Below, piece after piece: positions 1-11,200 of a stretch of DNA of 64,000 nt. The position numbers and the translations under genes were made by a program. The first letter of the stretch is position 1. Every line of letters begins with the position of its first letter. The stretch spans positions 2,852,001 to 2,916,000 of the forward strand of contig NZ_AP022575.1 of NCBI RefSeq assembly GCF_010730055.1, read 5' to 3'. A model generated the notes under the pieces. The model ran no database searches. It was not told where the DNA came from and saw only the letters and a program-made list of their open reading frames with translations. The stretch is from Mycobacterium shinjukuense (GTDB taxonomy: Bacteria > Actinomycetota > Actinomycetes > Mycobacteriales > Mycobacteriaceae).

Positions 1-3000
1 CCGTTGCCGGCGCCGCCGTTGGCGCCCTGGCCGCCGTTGCCGCCCTTGCCGCCGGAGCCCGCGGAGCCGTGGCCGCCGTTGCCGCCGTTGCCGCCGCTGC
101 CGCCGTGGCCGGCGGTGATACCGAGGGCGGTGGAGCCGTTGCCGCCGGCGGCGCCGCCGTCGGCGCCGTTGGCGCCGGCGCCGCCGGTGGTGCCGTTGCC
201 GCCGTTGCCGCCGCTGCCGCCGTTGCCGCCGCTGCCGCCCCGGCCGCCGGTGCTGGAGGTGCCGCCGCCGTTGCCGGCGGCGCCGGCCGCACCACCGGGC
301 AGGCCCGCGACGCCGGTGCTGTTGCCGGAGTTGCCGCCGTTGCCGCCGTTGCCGCCGTCGCCGCCGCCCGAACCGCCGCCGTGGCCGCCGAAGCCGGCGT
401 TGCCACCGGCGCCACCCTGGCCGCCGGCGCCCGCGGAGCCGTGGCCGCCGTTGCCGCCGTTGCCGCCGTTGCCGCCGTGGCCGGCGGTGACGTTGACGAC
501 GTCCGAGCCGCTGGCGGCGCCGCTGCTGCCGTTGCCGCCGGCGCCGCCGGCGCCGCCCGTCGTGCCGTTGCCGCCGTCGCCGCCGTGGCCGCCGTTGGCG
601 CCGTCGCCACCGATGGCGTGGATGTTGGCCGTGCCGGCGAAGCCCGCGTCGCCGCCCCTACCGCCGGCCCCGCCGGCGCCATTGGTGCCATCGCCGCCAT
701 CGCCGCCGTCACCGCCGGCGCCGCCGTTGCCGGTGGTCGTGGAGTTGCTGGTGCCGCCGTTGCCGCCGGCGCCACCGGCACCGCCGGCGCCGCCGACACC
801 GCCTATTTCGTCGGTGCCGCCGTTGCCGCCGGCACCACCGGCACCGCCGTTGCCGCCGTTGCCGTTGATGCCGGGGGCACCGCCGTAGCCGCCGTCGCCG
901 CCGGCGCCACCAAACCCCTTGGTGGCGTTGCCGCCGGCGCCGGCGTTGCCGCCGTTGCCGCCGGCGCCGGTGAAGTTGCCCTGGCCGCCGAAGCCGCCGT
1001 TACCGCCCTGGCCGCCGCCGAAGGCGCCGTCACCGCCGCGGCCGCCCGCGCCGCCGTGGCCGCCGGAGTTCCCTTCGCCGCCGATGCCGCCCTGGCCGCC
1101 GAAGCCACCAACGCCGCTGGCGCTGCTCCCGCCGTTGCCGCCGTTACCGCCGTTGCCGCCGGGGCCGCTGACACTATCTCCTTTGCCGCCCGGGCCGCCG
1201 GCGCCGCCCGGGCCACCGAACCCGGTGCCGGCGTCGCCGCCGGCGCCGCCATTGCCGCCGAGGCCGCCGGCGTGCGCGAATGCGGCGATGGAGCCGCTGC
1301 CGCCGGCGCCGCCGAAGCCGCCGAGGCCGCCGTTGATCAGGCCGGTACCACCGGCGCCGCCATTACCCCCCTTGCCGCCCGTGCCCTCGAAGCCGGCCTG
1401 GTTCAGCGCTCCGCCGCCGTTGCCGCCGTTGCCGGCGTTGCCGCCGTTGCGGCCGAAGCCGCCGTTGCCGCCGTTGCCGCCGGCCGCGCCGTCTTTGGCG
1501 ACCCCACCGGCGGCTGGTATGGCGGATCCGCCGTTGCCGCCGTTACCGCCGTTGCCGCCGTTGTGGGTGATGCCGTCGGCGCCGTCCAAACCCGTCAGGG
1601 AGCCGGTGCCGGCCTTGCCGCCGGTCCCGCCGACGCCGGCGTTGCCGCCGTTACCGCCGTTACCGCCGGTGCCAGGGAAGTCCGCTTTGCCGCCGCCCGG
1701 CAAGATGGTGCCGCTGTTGACGCCGTTTTCGCCGTTGCCGCCGTCACCGGCTTTGCCGCCGTTGCCGCCGTTGCCGCCGTTGCCGCCGGTGCCTGTGGTG
1801 CCGTCGGCGTACCCCTTCGCCTGCGCCTTGCCGCCCGTGCCGCCGTCACCGCCGGCGCCGCCCTTGCCGCCGTTACCGCCGTTGCCGCCGTTACCGCCGT
1901 TCTCGCCGTTGGCATTGGGGCCGGCGCCGTCGGCGCCCCTTTCGCCGTCGCCGCCGTTGCCGCCCTTGCCGCCGTTGCCACCGTTGCCGCCGTTGCCGCC
2001 GTTGCCGGCCACGGCTCCGCCGTTGCCACCGGCCCCGCCTTTACCGCCATCCCCGCCGTCGGTGCCCGACGTGCCGGAATCACCGCTGAAGGGGCCCGGC
2101 GTACCGTTGGTGCCGGCTGCGCCGTTGCCGCCGTTGCCGCCGTTGCCGCCGTTGCCGACCGACCCGCCATGGCCGCCGTTGCCGCCGGCCCCGCCCTTGC
2201 CGCCGGCGACGGTGGGGCTGGCGCCGTTACCGCCGTCGCCACCGTCACCGCCGCTGGTGGGCGCGGTGCCGTCGGCGCCGGTCGCACCCTTCATCGCCGG
2301 AATGGCGCCCTTGCCGCCGGCCCCACCCTTGCCGCCGACGCCCACGTCACCGCCGTTGCCGCCGTTGCCGCCGGCACCCTGGTTGATGGCCAACGTCGCG
2401 TCACCGGCGGCGCCGCCGCCGCCATTACCGGCGGCACCGCCGTCGCCGGCGGCGCCGCCGTCGCCGGCCTTAGCGAACGTGGCGAAGGCGTTGCCGCCGT
2501 TGCCGCCGTTGCCGCCGTTGCCGCCGTTGCCGCCGTTGCCGCCGTGCTGGCCCTTGGCAAATGCGGAGAAGTCTTGCCCGTCGGTGCCGGCGGCGCCGTT
2601 GCCGCCCTTGCCGCCGGCGCCGCCCGTGCCGGCCAGCGACCCGCCGTTGCCGCCGTGGCCGCCGTGGCCGCCGTTGCCGCCGTTGGCGCCGAAGCCGGCG
2701 CCAGCCGCACCAGCACCGCCGTCACCACCCGCACCGCCGTTGCCGAGCGACCCGCCGTTGCCGCCGTTGCCGCCATTACCGCCGGTGGCTCCCGCGGTGG
2801 TGGGGGTGGCGCCGTCGCCGCCGTTGCCGCCGTTGCCGCCGCTGGTGGGAGCGGCGCCGTCCGCCCCGGCCGAACCGTTCAGAGCCGGGTTGGCGCCGAG
2901 ACCGCCGGGCCCACCCTTGCCGCCGGCGCCCACTTCACCCCCGTTGCCGCCGTCGCCGCCGGCACCCTGGTTGATGGCCAAAGTCACATCACCAGCGGCG

Positions 3001-4610
3001 CCGTCGCCGCCATTGCCGGCGGCGCCGCCGCCACCGCCCTTGCCGCCGTCACCGGCCTTGCCGGCGGTACCGGCGACCGCGGTGCCGCCGGCGCCACCGG
3101 CGCCGCCATCACCGCCCTTGCCCCCGTTACCGCCCATACCGCCATCGGAACCGGGCGAACCGAAGGTGGCGGCGTCGAACCCGTTGCCGCCGGCGCCGCC
3201 GGCACCGCCGACACCGCCCTTGCCGCCGGCGCCGCCATTGCCGTGCAGTGCGCCGCCAGTACCGCCATTACCGCCCGGGCCCCCGGCGGTGCCGGTACCG
3301 CCGTTACCGCCCGTCGGTTGTAGGAACGTACCCGTAGCCCCGCCGGGGCCCGTATGACCGGCACCGCCGGCACCGCCATTACCGCCGTTGCCGACGGATC
3401 CGCCATTACCGCCATTGCCCCCGGCCCCACCGCCACTCAGGAACGAGTCGCTGCTGGCGCCCGCGCCGCCGTCACCGCCGTTACCGCCGCTGGTGGGGGT
3501 GGCGCCGGTAGCACCGTGCGCGCCCGCCAGGATGCCGGCGGCCCCACCGGCCCCGCCCGCGCCGGGGTTGCCGCCGTGACCGCCGTTGCCGCCGGCACCG
3601 TTGTTGAAGATGAAAGTCGGATCGCCGGCGCCGCCGACGCCGCCATCGCCACCGACACCGCCGGCCCCGCCGGCCCCACCGTTGCCGACCAGTAACCCGC
3701 CGCGCCCGCCGACACCGCCGTTGCCGCCGTCGCCGCCGTTGCCACCGTTAGCGCCGTTCAGGCCGGCCGCACCCGGCGAACCCGCCCCACCGGCCCCACC
3801 GGGCCCGCCGTTGCCGAACAGCACCCCCGCGTCGCCGCCGTGGCCACCCGTTCCGCCGGTGCCGCCGACCCCGCCGGCGCCGCCGTTGCCGTACACCCAC
3901 CCGCCGTTGCCGCCGACACCACCATGAGCGCCGGCGCCGCCGACCCCACCAACCCCGCCGGCCCCGAACAGCCACGCATGGCCGCCGGCGCCGCCGCTGG
4001 CACCGATGCCACCGGACCCGCCGGCGCCGCCGTTGCCGATCAACCACCCACCGGCGCCGCCCGGGCCGCCACTGGCGCCGGCGCCGCCGGCGCCGCCGGC
4101 GCCGCCGTTGCCGAACAGCCCGGCCGCACCGCCCGGCCCGCCGATTTGACCGGGCGCCCCCGAACCGCCGGCGCCGCCATTGCCCCACAGCAGCCCCCCG
4201 GCCCCACCGGCCTGCCCGGTCCCCGGCGCCCCATTAACGCCATCACCGATCAACGGGCGACCCAACAATAGCTGTGTGGGTGCATTGATCAGGTCCAGCA
4301 CACCCTGCTCGACCAACTGGAACGGCGACGCATTCGCCGCCTCGGCGGCGGCATACATCCCCGCGCCGGCATTCAATGTGCGCACAAACTCGTCGTGGAA
4401 CGACGCCACCTGAGCGCTCAACGCCTGATATTCCTGCGCGTGCGTCGCGAACAACGCCGCAATCGCAGCCGATACCTCATCACCGGCGGCCGCCAGCACT
4501 CGCGTCGTCGGACCCGCCGCTGCCGCGTTCGCGGCGGCGATGGTGGACCCGATCCCGGTCAGGTCCGATGCCGCCGCCGCCACCATGTCCGGCGCCACCA
4601 CCAGCGACAT
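1..4610 (-). CDS. PE_PGRS family protein, 5' part (3' end beyond window)
   Basis: The ATG at 4610 is preceded by GGAGGA about seven bases upstream. The frame stayed open in every stretch I translated down to base 1, giving at least 1536 residues. It opens with a PE domain (MSLVVAPDMVAAAASDL..., about residues 1-95), followed by the linker motif GRPLIGDG near residue 120. After that comes almost uninterrupted Gly-Gly-Ala / Gly-Asn-Gly repeat, the PGRS domain, broken by short non-glycine inserts such as GTDGQDFSAFAKGQHG. PE_PGRS proteins are ESX-5-exported surface or secreted proteins of slow-growing mycobacteria; individual roles are mostly unknown. The proline-rich plus-strand reading frames over this region are codon shadows of the GGX repeat. 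Which PE_PGRS this is cannot be decided without the C-terminus. Confidence 0.9.
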   Translation of the reverse strand, partial: MSLVVAPDMVAAAASDLTGIGSTIAAANAAAAGPTTRVLAAAGDEVSAAIAALFATHAQEYQALSAQVASFHDEFVRTLNAGAGMYAAAEAANASPFQLVEQGVLDLINAPTQLLLGRPLIGDGVNGAPGTGQAGGAGGLLWGNGGAGGSGAPGQIGGPGGAAGLFGNGGAGGAGGAGASGGPGGAGGWLIGNGGAGGSGGIGASGGAGGHAWLFGAGGVGGVGGAGAHGGVGGNGGWVYGNGGAGGVGGTGGTGGHGGDAGVLFGNGGPGGAGGAGSPGAAGLNGANGGNGGDGGNGGVGGRGGLLVGNGGAGGAGGVGGDGGVGGAGDPTFIFNNGAGGNGGHGGNPGAGGAGGAAGILAGAHGATGATPTSGGNGGDGGAGASSDSFLSGGGAGGNGGNGGSVGNGGNGGAGGAGHTGPGGATGTFLQPTGGNGGTGTAGGPGGNGGTGGALHGNGGAGGKGGVGGAGGAGGNGFDAATFGSPGSDGGMGGNGGKGGDGGAGGAGGTAVAGTAGKAGDGGKGGGGGAAGNGGDGAAGDVTLAINQGAGGDGGNGGEVGAGGKGGPGGLGANPALNGSAGADGAAPTSGGNGGNGGDGATPTTAGATGGNGGNGGNGGSLGNGGAGGDGGAGAAGAGFGANGGNGGHGGHGGNGGSLAGTGGAGGKGGNGAAGTDGQDFSAFAKGQHGGNGGNGGNGGNGGNGGNAFATFAKAGDGGAAGDGGAAGNGGGGAAGDATLAINQGAGGNGGNGGDVGVGGKGGAGGKGAIPAMKGATGADGTAPTSGGDGGDGGNGASPTVAGGKGGAGGNGGHGGSVGNGGNGGNGGNGAAGTNGTPGPFSGDSGTSGTDGGDGGKGGAGGNGGAVAGNGGNGGNGGNGGKGGNGGDGERGADGAGPNANGENGGNGGNGGNGGKGGAGGDGGTGGKAQAKGYADGTTGTGGNGGNGGNGGKAGDGGNGENGVNSGTILPGGGKADFPGTGGNGGNGGNAGVGGTGGKAGTGSLTGLDGADGITHNGGNGGNGGNGGSAIPAAGGVAKDGAAGGNGGNGGFGRNGGNAGNGGNGGGALNQAGFEGTGGKGGNGGAGGTGLINGGLGGFGGAGGSGSIAAFAHAGGLGGNGGAGGDAGTGFGGPGGAGGPGGKGDSVSGPGGNGGNGGNGGSSASGVGGFGGQGGIGGEGNSGGHGGAGGRGGDGAFGGGQGGNGGFGGQGNFTGAGGNGGNAGAGGNATKGFGGAGGDGGYGGAPGINGNGGNGGAGGAGGNGGTDEIGGVGGAGGAGGAGGNGGTSNSTTTGNGGAGGDGGDGGDGTNGAGGAGGRGGDAGFAGTANIHAIGGDGANGGHGGDGGNGTTGGAGGAGGNGSSGAASGSDVVNVTAGHGGNGGNGGNGGHGSAGAGGQGGAGGNAGFGGHGGGSGGGDGGNGGNGGNSGNSTGVAGLPGGAAGAAGNGGGTSSTGGRGGSGGNGGSGGNGGNGTTGGAGANGADGGAAGGNGSTALGITAGHGGSGGNGGNGGHGSAGSGGKGGNGGQGANGGAGN

Positions 4611-4667
4611 GACTATTCCTCCAACACCGCTGCCGCGAACACCACTCGGTCACCCGCCACAAAATCC

Positions 4668-4853
4668 GAGGTGCAGACATCACGCCTGCACGCCACCCAA
4701 CTACCAACTCCGAGGTCACCGACCCGTATGGGGCCGCCCCCAGCTCGGCAGCCAACCCGTTCCACGCCGGCGCCGCCGGCACCGCCCCGAGCCCGCACCG
4801 TCATACATCGGGACGGAATTGATCTCGGGGGCAATACCTGAAAAATTTGCCGC
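4668..4853 (-). pseudogene. Decayed 5' fragment of a PPE gene
   Basis: On the minus strand this stretch aligns with the first 60 or so codons of the intact PPE gene that starts at 16459. Shared DNA includes GAGATCAATTCC and GGTGCGGGCTCGGGG-type runs. Split across frames one can read pieces matching the PPE N-terminus: EINSV.MY.GAGSG, then AWNGLAAELGAA, then VTSELVVGW. The start-codon position carries GCG instead of ATG, a C is missing from the six-C run after VLP, and at least one further shift follows, so no product is possible. Homology continues past the lost start to about 4890 (GCGCATGTCATCGTCTCAC against GCGCATGTTATCGTCTCAC upstream of the intact gene). The fragment ends about 58 bp before the PE_PGRS start codon. 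Confidence 0.8.
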
Positions 4854-4890
4854 CCTTCCTCTCGCCAAGCGTTGCGCATGTCATCGTCTC

Positions 4891-5290
4891 ACTAATAAGG
4901 CGCGGGCGCAGGCATTTTCCCAACCCCGTGATCGCCGGCTAAACACTTGACTGCCGACCCGGAACAGCCCCCCTGACCAGCGATTCAGCCGTGCACTTCG
5001 CCGAACCGATGCACGCAATGCGCTGCCTTACCGATGATCCTCGCCATATCACTGTGAGCGAAGTGCAAAGTGTCCAATCGAGAACAAATAGCTGCTACAA
5101 AGTGCACATGCTCGTTCGGTTGACCGCACATACGCCCGACGGCGAATTCGCGGATCAACCGCCAAACTCAACGCGGCTGACGGCCGGCACCGGCTGCGCG
5201 CCCGTCCCCGGCAAATTCGCCCGCGCCGCTGCTGCCGCGGGCGAGGAGCCGCGCCGCTACCACCCGGGGCAGCAAAGCACGGTGATCCGG
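4891..5290. other. Intergenic stretch, no gene seen
   Basis: About 400 bases between the PPE remnant and the stop of the giant PPE gene. It is less GC-rich than its surroundings at 5030-5110. I found no plausible coding frame, tRNA or strong hairpin. It must hold any upstream promoter of the PE_PGRS gene not contained in the PPE-derived sequence. Confidence 0.5.
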
Positions 5291-8200
5291 TTAGGGCCCG
5301 ACGCCGGTGAAGAGCAAGCCCGACAGTTGCTGGCCGACGTTGCCGAAACCCGAGACGACGGCCGCGGTGACAACACCCAGCGCGCCGGTGTTGTACACGC
5401 CCGAGATGCCGGCGCCGCGGTTGAGGATGCCGGAGAGCTGGGTGCCGAAGTTGGCGAAGCCCGACGCCGACCCGAGCAGCGGATCCGACATCGCGTTGAG
5501 CAATCCCGACATGCCCGCGCCGGTGTTGCTGAAGCCCGAACCGCCGCCAGCTCCGGTGTTGAAGAAGCCCGACGACGGCAGCGTGGTCGAGTTCCCGAAA
5601 CCCGGCGCCCCGCCGAACCCGGCGATCGGGACGTTGATCGGGCCGATGGTGGTGTCGGCGTGCAGGTCCAGCAGGATCCGGTCGAGAACGATGGGCGGGA
5701 TGTCGATGGGGGGGATGCCATTGGACAACGCGAGGCCCAGCGGGAGGGTGGGGATCAGGGTGCCGCCCGGGATGGTGAACCCCGGGATGGTCAGCGACAC
5801 CGGCAGGCCGATGTCGATCGGGTCGAGGGGGATGGTGAATCCCGGGAAGGTCACCGTGCCGGAGGGGATGGAGATGGGCCCCACAAAGTATGCCCCTTGC
5901 GTGGACGTTGCACCCCCGCCGCTAGAGGGCGCGATCCGGATTCCGGGGAAGAAGCTGGGCTTGACCCAAATCTCTGAGGTTGGTCCGGACGTGCTGGTGA
6001 CGGCTCCTTGGGAGTAACTGACGAGCACGGGCGGGGTCCTGACGGTAATGGGGTTGACGGTGATGGAGCCGACATTGACGGCGGGGTCGAGGCCCAAGTG
6101 AATGGATGGAACAGAGATGTCCGGGATGGCGATCGGGCCGATGCCACCGACCGCGGCGAAGCCGACCGGGATGGGCGGGATGTGGATGGGCGGCAGCACG
6201 GTAATCGGGCCGATCCCGCCGCTGACGTCGGCGCCCACCGCGGGGAACAGCGGGAGGGTGTAGCCCACGGCGAAGCCGGCCAGGCCCTGGTAGTCGCCGC
6301 GCCACAGGATGCCGTTGCTGAAGTTGCCGGTGACGACGGCGCCGGTGTTGACATTGCCCGCGTTGGCCACCCCGGTGTTGGCGTTGCCGGTGTTGAGCCA
6401 GCCGGTGTTGATGCTGCCCGGGTTGAAGCCCCCGGTGTTGGTGTCACCGACATTGAAGCTGCCCGTGTTGTAGCTGCCGGCGTTGGCCACACCGGTGTTG
6501 AAGTTGCCGGCATTGAAGAGCCCAGTGCTGCCCGTTCCGCTATTGCCGACGCCGGTGTTGAAGCTGCCGGAGTTGAACAACCCGAAGTTGCCGGTCCCGG
6601 TGTTGAAGAACCCGACGTTGCCGGTGCCGGAGTTGAACAGGCCGATGTTGCCCGCACCGGAATTTAGGCCGCCGATGCCGGTCTGGTAGTCGCCGGTCAG
6701 CCCGATCCCAATGTTGCCGGTGCCGGTGTTGGCCAACCCGATGTTGCCCACGCCCACGTTGGCCAAACCCCAGTTGTTGCCGCCGGCATTGCCCAACCCC
6801 ACATTGCCCAGGCCCCCCGCGCCCGCGGTCAGACCCGAGTTGCCGAATCCGACGTTGCCGTGGCCGATGTTGCCGAACCCCAGGTTGCCGGCGCCGATAT
6901 TTCCGAAGCCCAGGTTGTGCGCGCCGAGGTTGGCCGCGCCCAGGTTGACCTCCCCGACATTGCCGAAACCGGCGTTGTGGCTGCCGACGTTGGCCAACCC
7001 GATATTCAGAACGGTCACCGGGTTCACCGCGGACCCGCCGGCCAGCAGCCCCGACAGCTGGTGGCCGACGTTGCCCAGGCCTGAGACCAGCGCCGGGGTC
7101 CCCACCCCCAGCGTGCTGGTGTTGTAGATCCCCGAGACACCCGAGCCCAGGTTGAGCACACCGGAATGCAGCGTGCCAACGTTGGCAAGACCCGAACCCG
7201 CCCCGGCCACCGCGGTGTGCGCCTGGTTCCACCAGCCCGAGGTGCCCGCGCCGAAGTTGCCGAAGCCCGATCCCCCGCCCGCGCCGGTGTTGAAGAAGCC
7301 CGACGACGGGGTGGTGGTGCTGTTCCCAATGCCCGGGGTGGGCGGGATGTTGATCAGCGGGATGCTGCTGGCGAGGACATACACCGAGCCGTCGGCGGTC
7401 GCCGCGATCTCGGGCCAGGTGATGGCCGGGATGTCCACGCCGCCGGCGCCGGCGGTCACGTCCAGGTTCAGCAGCGAGGTCGCCGGGAACGTCACACCAC
7501 CGGGGAAGAGGGTGATCGCGTTGACGCTGCCGGGCACCTGGAAGCCCAACGTGATCGGGCCAGTTTCGAGCTGCGGAGTGGTAAACGCCCCGCTGGACGC
7601 GGAAATGGTGAGATGGCTTCCGTCGCTCGTGCCGGCGCCGAAAACGAGTGGGCCGGTGGCGTAGGGCGAACCGTCGGCCGATCCGAATGAATAGAAGGTT
7701 ATACCAAGGCCATTAGTGCCTTGAGTCCATATTTCGAAGGGATCTATCCTCATCTCCGCCCCAACCGAGGCGTTGATTATTTGCTCCACAATGACACTCA
7801 CCGGCGGAATGCGCACGGACCCCACAACGATGCGGAAGGCGGCGCTTCCGGTGATGTTTGGGGTGAGTGCGGGGATGTCGATCTGCGGAATGGTGAATGC
7901 GCCCATCGCGACGTTTCCGGTCAGGTGCGCATTGACGGCCGGCACCGGGATGGGCGGGAGGACCACGGGTCCGAAGCCGCCGTCGAGGTGGGCGTCCACG
8001 ATGGTGATCCGGGGCACGTCGAGGCTGTAGAACAGGCTGAACAGGCCCTCGTGATCACCCCGCCACAACAGGCCGTTGCTGAAGTTGCCCGACATGAACG
8101 CGCCGGTGCCGACGTTGCCCGAGTTGGCGATGCCGGTATTGGTGTGGCCGGTGTTGAACCAGCCGGTGTTGATGGTGCCCGGGTTGAACCCCCCGGTGTT

Positions 8201-11200
8201 GGTGTCGCCGGCATTGAAGCTGCCGGTGTTGTAGCTGCCGGCGTTGGCCACGCCGGTGTTGAAGCTGCCGGCATTGAAGAGCCCAGTGCTGCCCGTTCCG
8301 CTATTGCCGATGCCGGTGTTGTAGCTGCCCGAGTTACCGATGCCGAAGTTGCCGGTCCCGGAGTTGAAGAACCCGATGTTGCCGGTGCCGGAGTTGAACA
8401 AGCCGATATTGCCGGCACCGGAGTTCAGGCCCCCGATGCCGGTGAGGTTGTCTCCCACCAGCCCGATCCCGATGTTGCCGGTGCCGGTGTTGGCCAACCC
8501 GATGTTGCGCACGCCCTGGTTGGCGAAACCATAGTTGGCGCTGCCGGCATTGCCGAACCCCGTGTTGCCCAGGCCGGCCGCGCCGGCGGTCAGACCCGAA
8601 TTGCCGAAACCGATATTGCCGTGGCCGACGTTGGCGAAGCCGAGGTTGCCGGTGCCGACGTTGCCCAGCCCCAGGTTTTGCGCACCGAGGTTGGCCGCGC
8701 CCAGGTTAACGTCCCCGACGTTGCCGAACCCGACGTTGAAGTTGCCCACATCCGCCAACCCGATGTTGAGGATGGGGATCTGGTTCAACGCGGTCCCGGC
8801 CGCAGACACGCCCGACAGCTGATGGCCGACGTTGCCGAGGCCCGACAGCACCGCCGGCGTCCCGAGCGGCAACACGCTGGTGTTGTAGATCCCCGAGACA
8901 CCCGAGCCGACGTTGAGCACACCCGAGCCCAGCGTGCCGACATTCAACACCCCCGATCCCGACCCCGCCAGCGCGCTCGCCGCCTGGTTCCACCAGCCCG
9001 ACAGGTTCGACCCGACGTTTCCGAACCCCGACACCCCACCGGCGCCGGAGTTGAAGAACCCCGACGACGGGGTCGCCGTGGTGTTGCCGAACCCTGGCGT
9101 CGGCGGGACATCGATGATCGGGATGCTGCTGTCGGGCACGGTGAGATTCAGCGCCAGGTGCAGCGGCAGCGGGTCGATCGTGTACCCACCCGGGAAAATC
9201 GTGATCGGATCCAGCGCGCCGGACGCATCGATCGTTAACGGGATGGCGTTCGTGGGGATCGTCAGGCCACCCGCGAACAAGGTGAAGGCCGGCAGACCAC
9301 CGCTGATGTTCACGTCCAACAGGAATCTCGTGGTAGCGATTTGCGGAATCTCGAAACCCGGAATAGATATCTTGAGCTCGCCGGTCGTTCCGGGGCTAGG
9401 GCCGGTGTGAATGGTGATGCCCTGGGTGGGCGCCGGGAAGGGGTCTCCGAAATTGGGAATCGCCGCGGTCGACCCGAGGATCCAGTCCTCGCCTTCGAAG
9501 CGCATGCGGATGAGCGGAAGCGTCATGGTTGACCCCGGTGAGGCGGGGATGTCGAGCGGAATAGTGATCGTCTGGGCGGGAATTGGGGTGGCGGGCACCA
9601 AGACGATGGGATCCATGTTGATCGCTTCGTGGATCTCTAGCGGTATCGCGGGAACGTCGACCTGCGGGATGGTGAAGGGTCCGATGTTGACGATTTCGTG
9701 GACATCGAACAGCGACGTGCCCGGGATGTCGATCTGCTCGATGTGGATGGGGCCCAGGTTGAGGGTTTCGTTGAGGTCCAGCAGGGTGCTGCCGGCAATG
9801 TCGATGCTGAAGGAGAAGCCGACCAGCCCGTGGTAGTCACCGGTCCACAGCGCCCCGTTGTTGAAGCTGCCGGAGTTGAACGCGCCGGTGTTGACGTTGC
9901 CGGTGTTGAACAGGCCGGTGTTGGTGTGGCCGGTGTTGAACCAGCCGGTGTTGACGGTGCCCGGGTTGACGCCGCCGGTGTTGAAGCTGCCCACGTTGAG
10001 GCTGCCGGTGTTGTAGGAGCCGACATTGGCCAGACCGGTGTTGAAGTTCCCCGCGTTGAACAACCCGGTGCTGGCCGTGCCCGCATTCCCCACACCGGTG
10101 CTGTAACTGCCCGAGTTGAACAGCCCAAAGTTCCCGGTCCCGGTGTTGAAGAACCCGATGTTGCCGGTGCCCGTGTTGAACAACCCGAGGTTCCCGGTGC
10201 CCGAGTTCAGGCCGCCGATCCCGGTCCGGTAGTCCCCGGTCAGCCCGATCCCGATGTTGCCGGTGCCGGTGTTGGCCAGCCCGATATTGCCCACACCCAC
10301 GTTGGCCAATCCCCAGTTGCCGCTGCCGGCGTTGCCCAACCCCACATTGCCCAGGCCCGCCACGCCCGCGGTCAGGCCCGCGTTGCCGAATCCGAAATTG
10401 CCGGCGCCGATGTTGCCGAACCCGAGGTTGCCGCCCCCGACGTTGCCGAGGCCCAGGTTGCTGCCGCCGAGGTTGCCGGCGCCGACGTTGATGTTGCCGA
10501 CGTTGCCCGCACCCAGGTTGAACTCACCGACGTTAGCCAAACCGAGGTTCACCCCGCCGACATTGCCCAAGGCCAAAGCGTTGCCGATGTCGAGGTGCTG
10601 CAGCTCGGCGATGGCCGCGTCGATGATCTGATCGAACACGGACTCGGCAGGTGGGAAGGTGAGGATCGCGATCAGGCCATCGATGGACACCCCCGACACA
10701 TGGTCGCCGAGGTTGCTGAACCCCGAGATCACCGCCGGGGTGGTGGCGTCCAGCGTGCTCACGTTGAACAGCCCGGAGATGGCGGTGCCGGAGTTCAGCA
10801 CACCCGAGGCCAGGGTGCCGGCATTGCCCAGCCCCGAGAGTGTCCCCACCAGTGACCCCGCGCCGGCCTGGTTGAGCAGGCCCGACACGCCCGCACCCAA
10901 GTTGCCGATGCCCGATCCGCCGCCGGCACCGGTGTTGAAGAACCCCGACGACGGCATCTGGGTCGAGTTCCCGAAGCCCGGCGCCGCCGGGATGTCGATG
11001 ATCGGGATGTCGATGGGTCCGGCACTGGTGCGAATGTCGAAGCCCAGCGGGATCGCGGAAATGGTGGTGCCTGTGATCGTGACCGCCGGGATGTCCACGG
11101 ACGCATCGATCGGCACCACCTCCGACATTGAAATCCCATCGATGACCGAGGCCGGAATATCAACAGGTATGCGGATAGGAATCGACTCACTCAACGAAAT

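Noticed and set aside
4..4612. Long plus-strand proline- or alanine-rich reading frames over the first 4.6 kb
   Set aside because: They are the complementary codons of the GGX repeats of the minus-strand PE_PGRS gene; no PE start, ribosome-binding site or known family on the plus strand.
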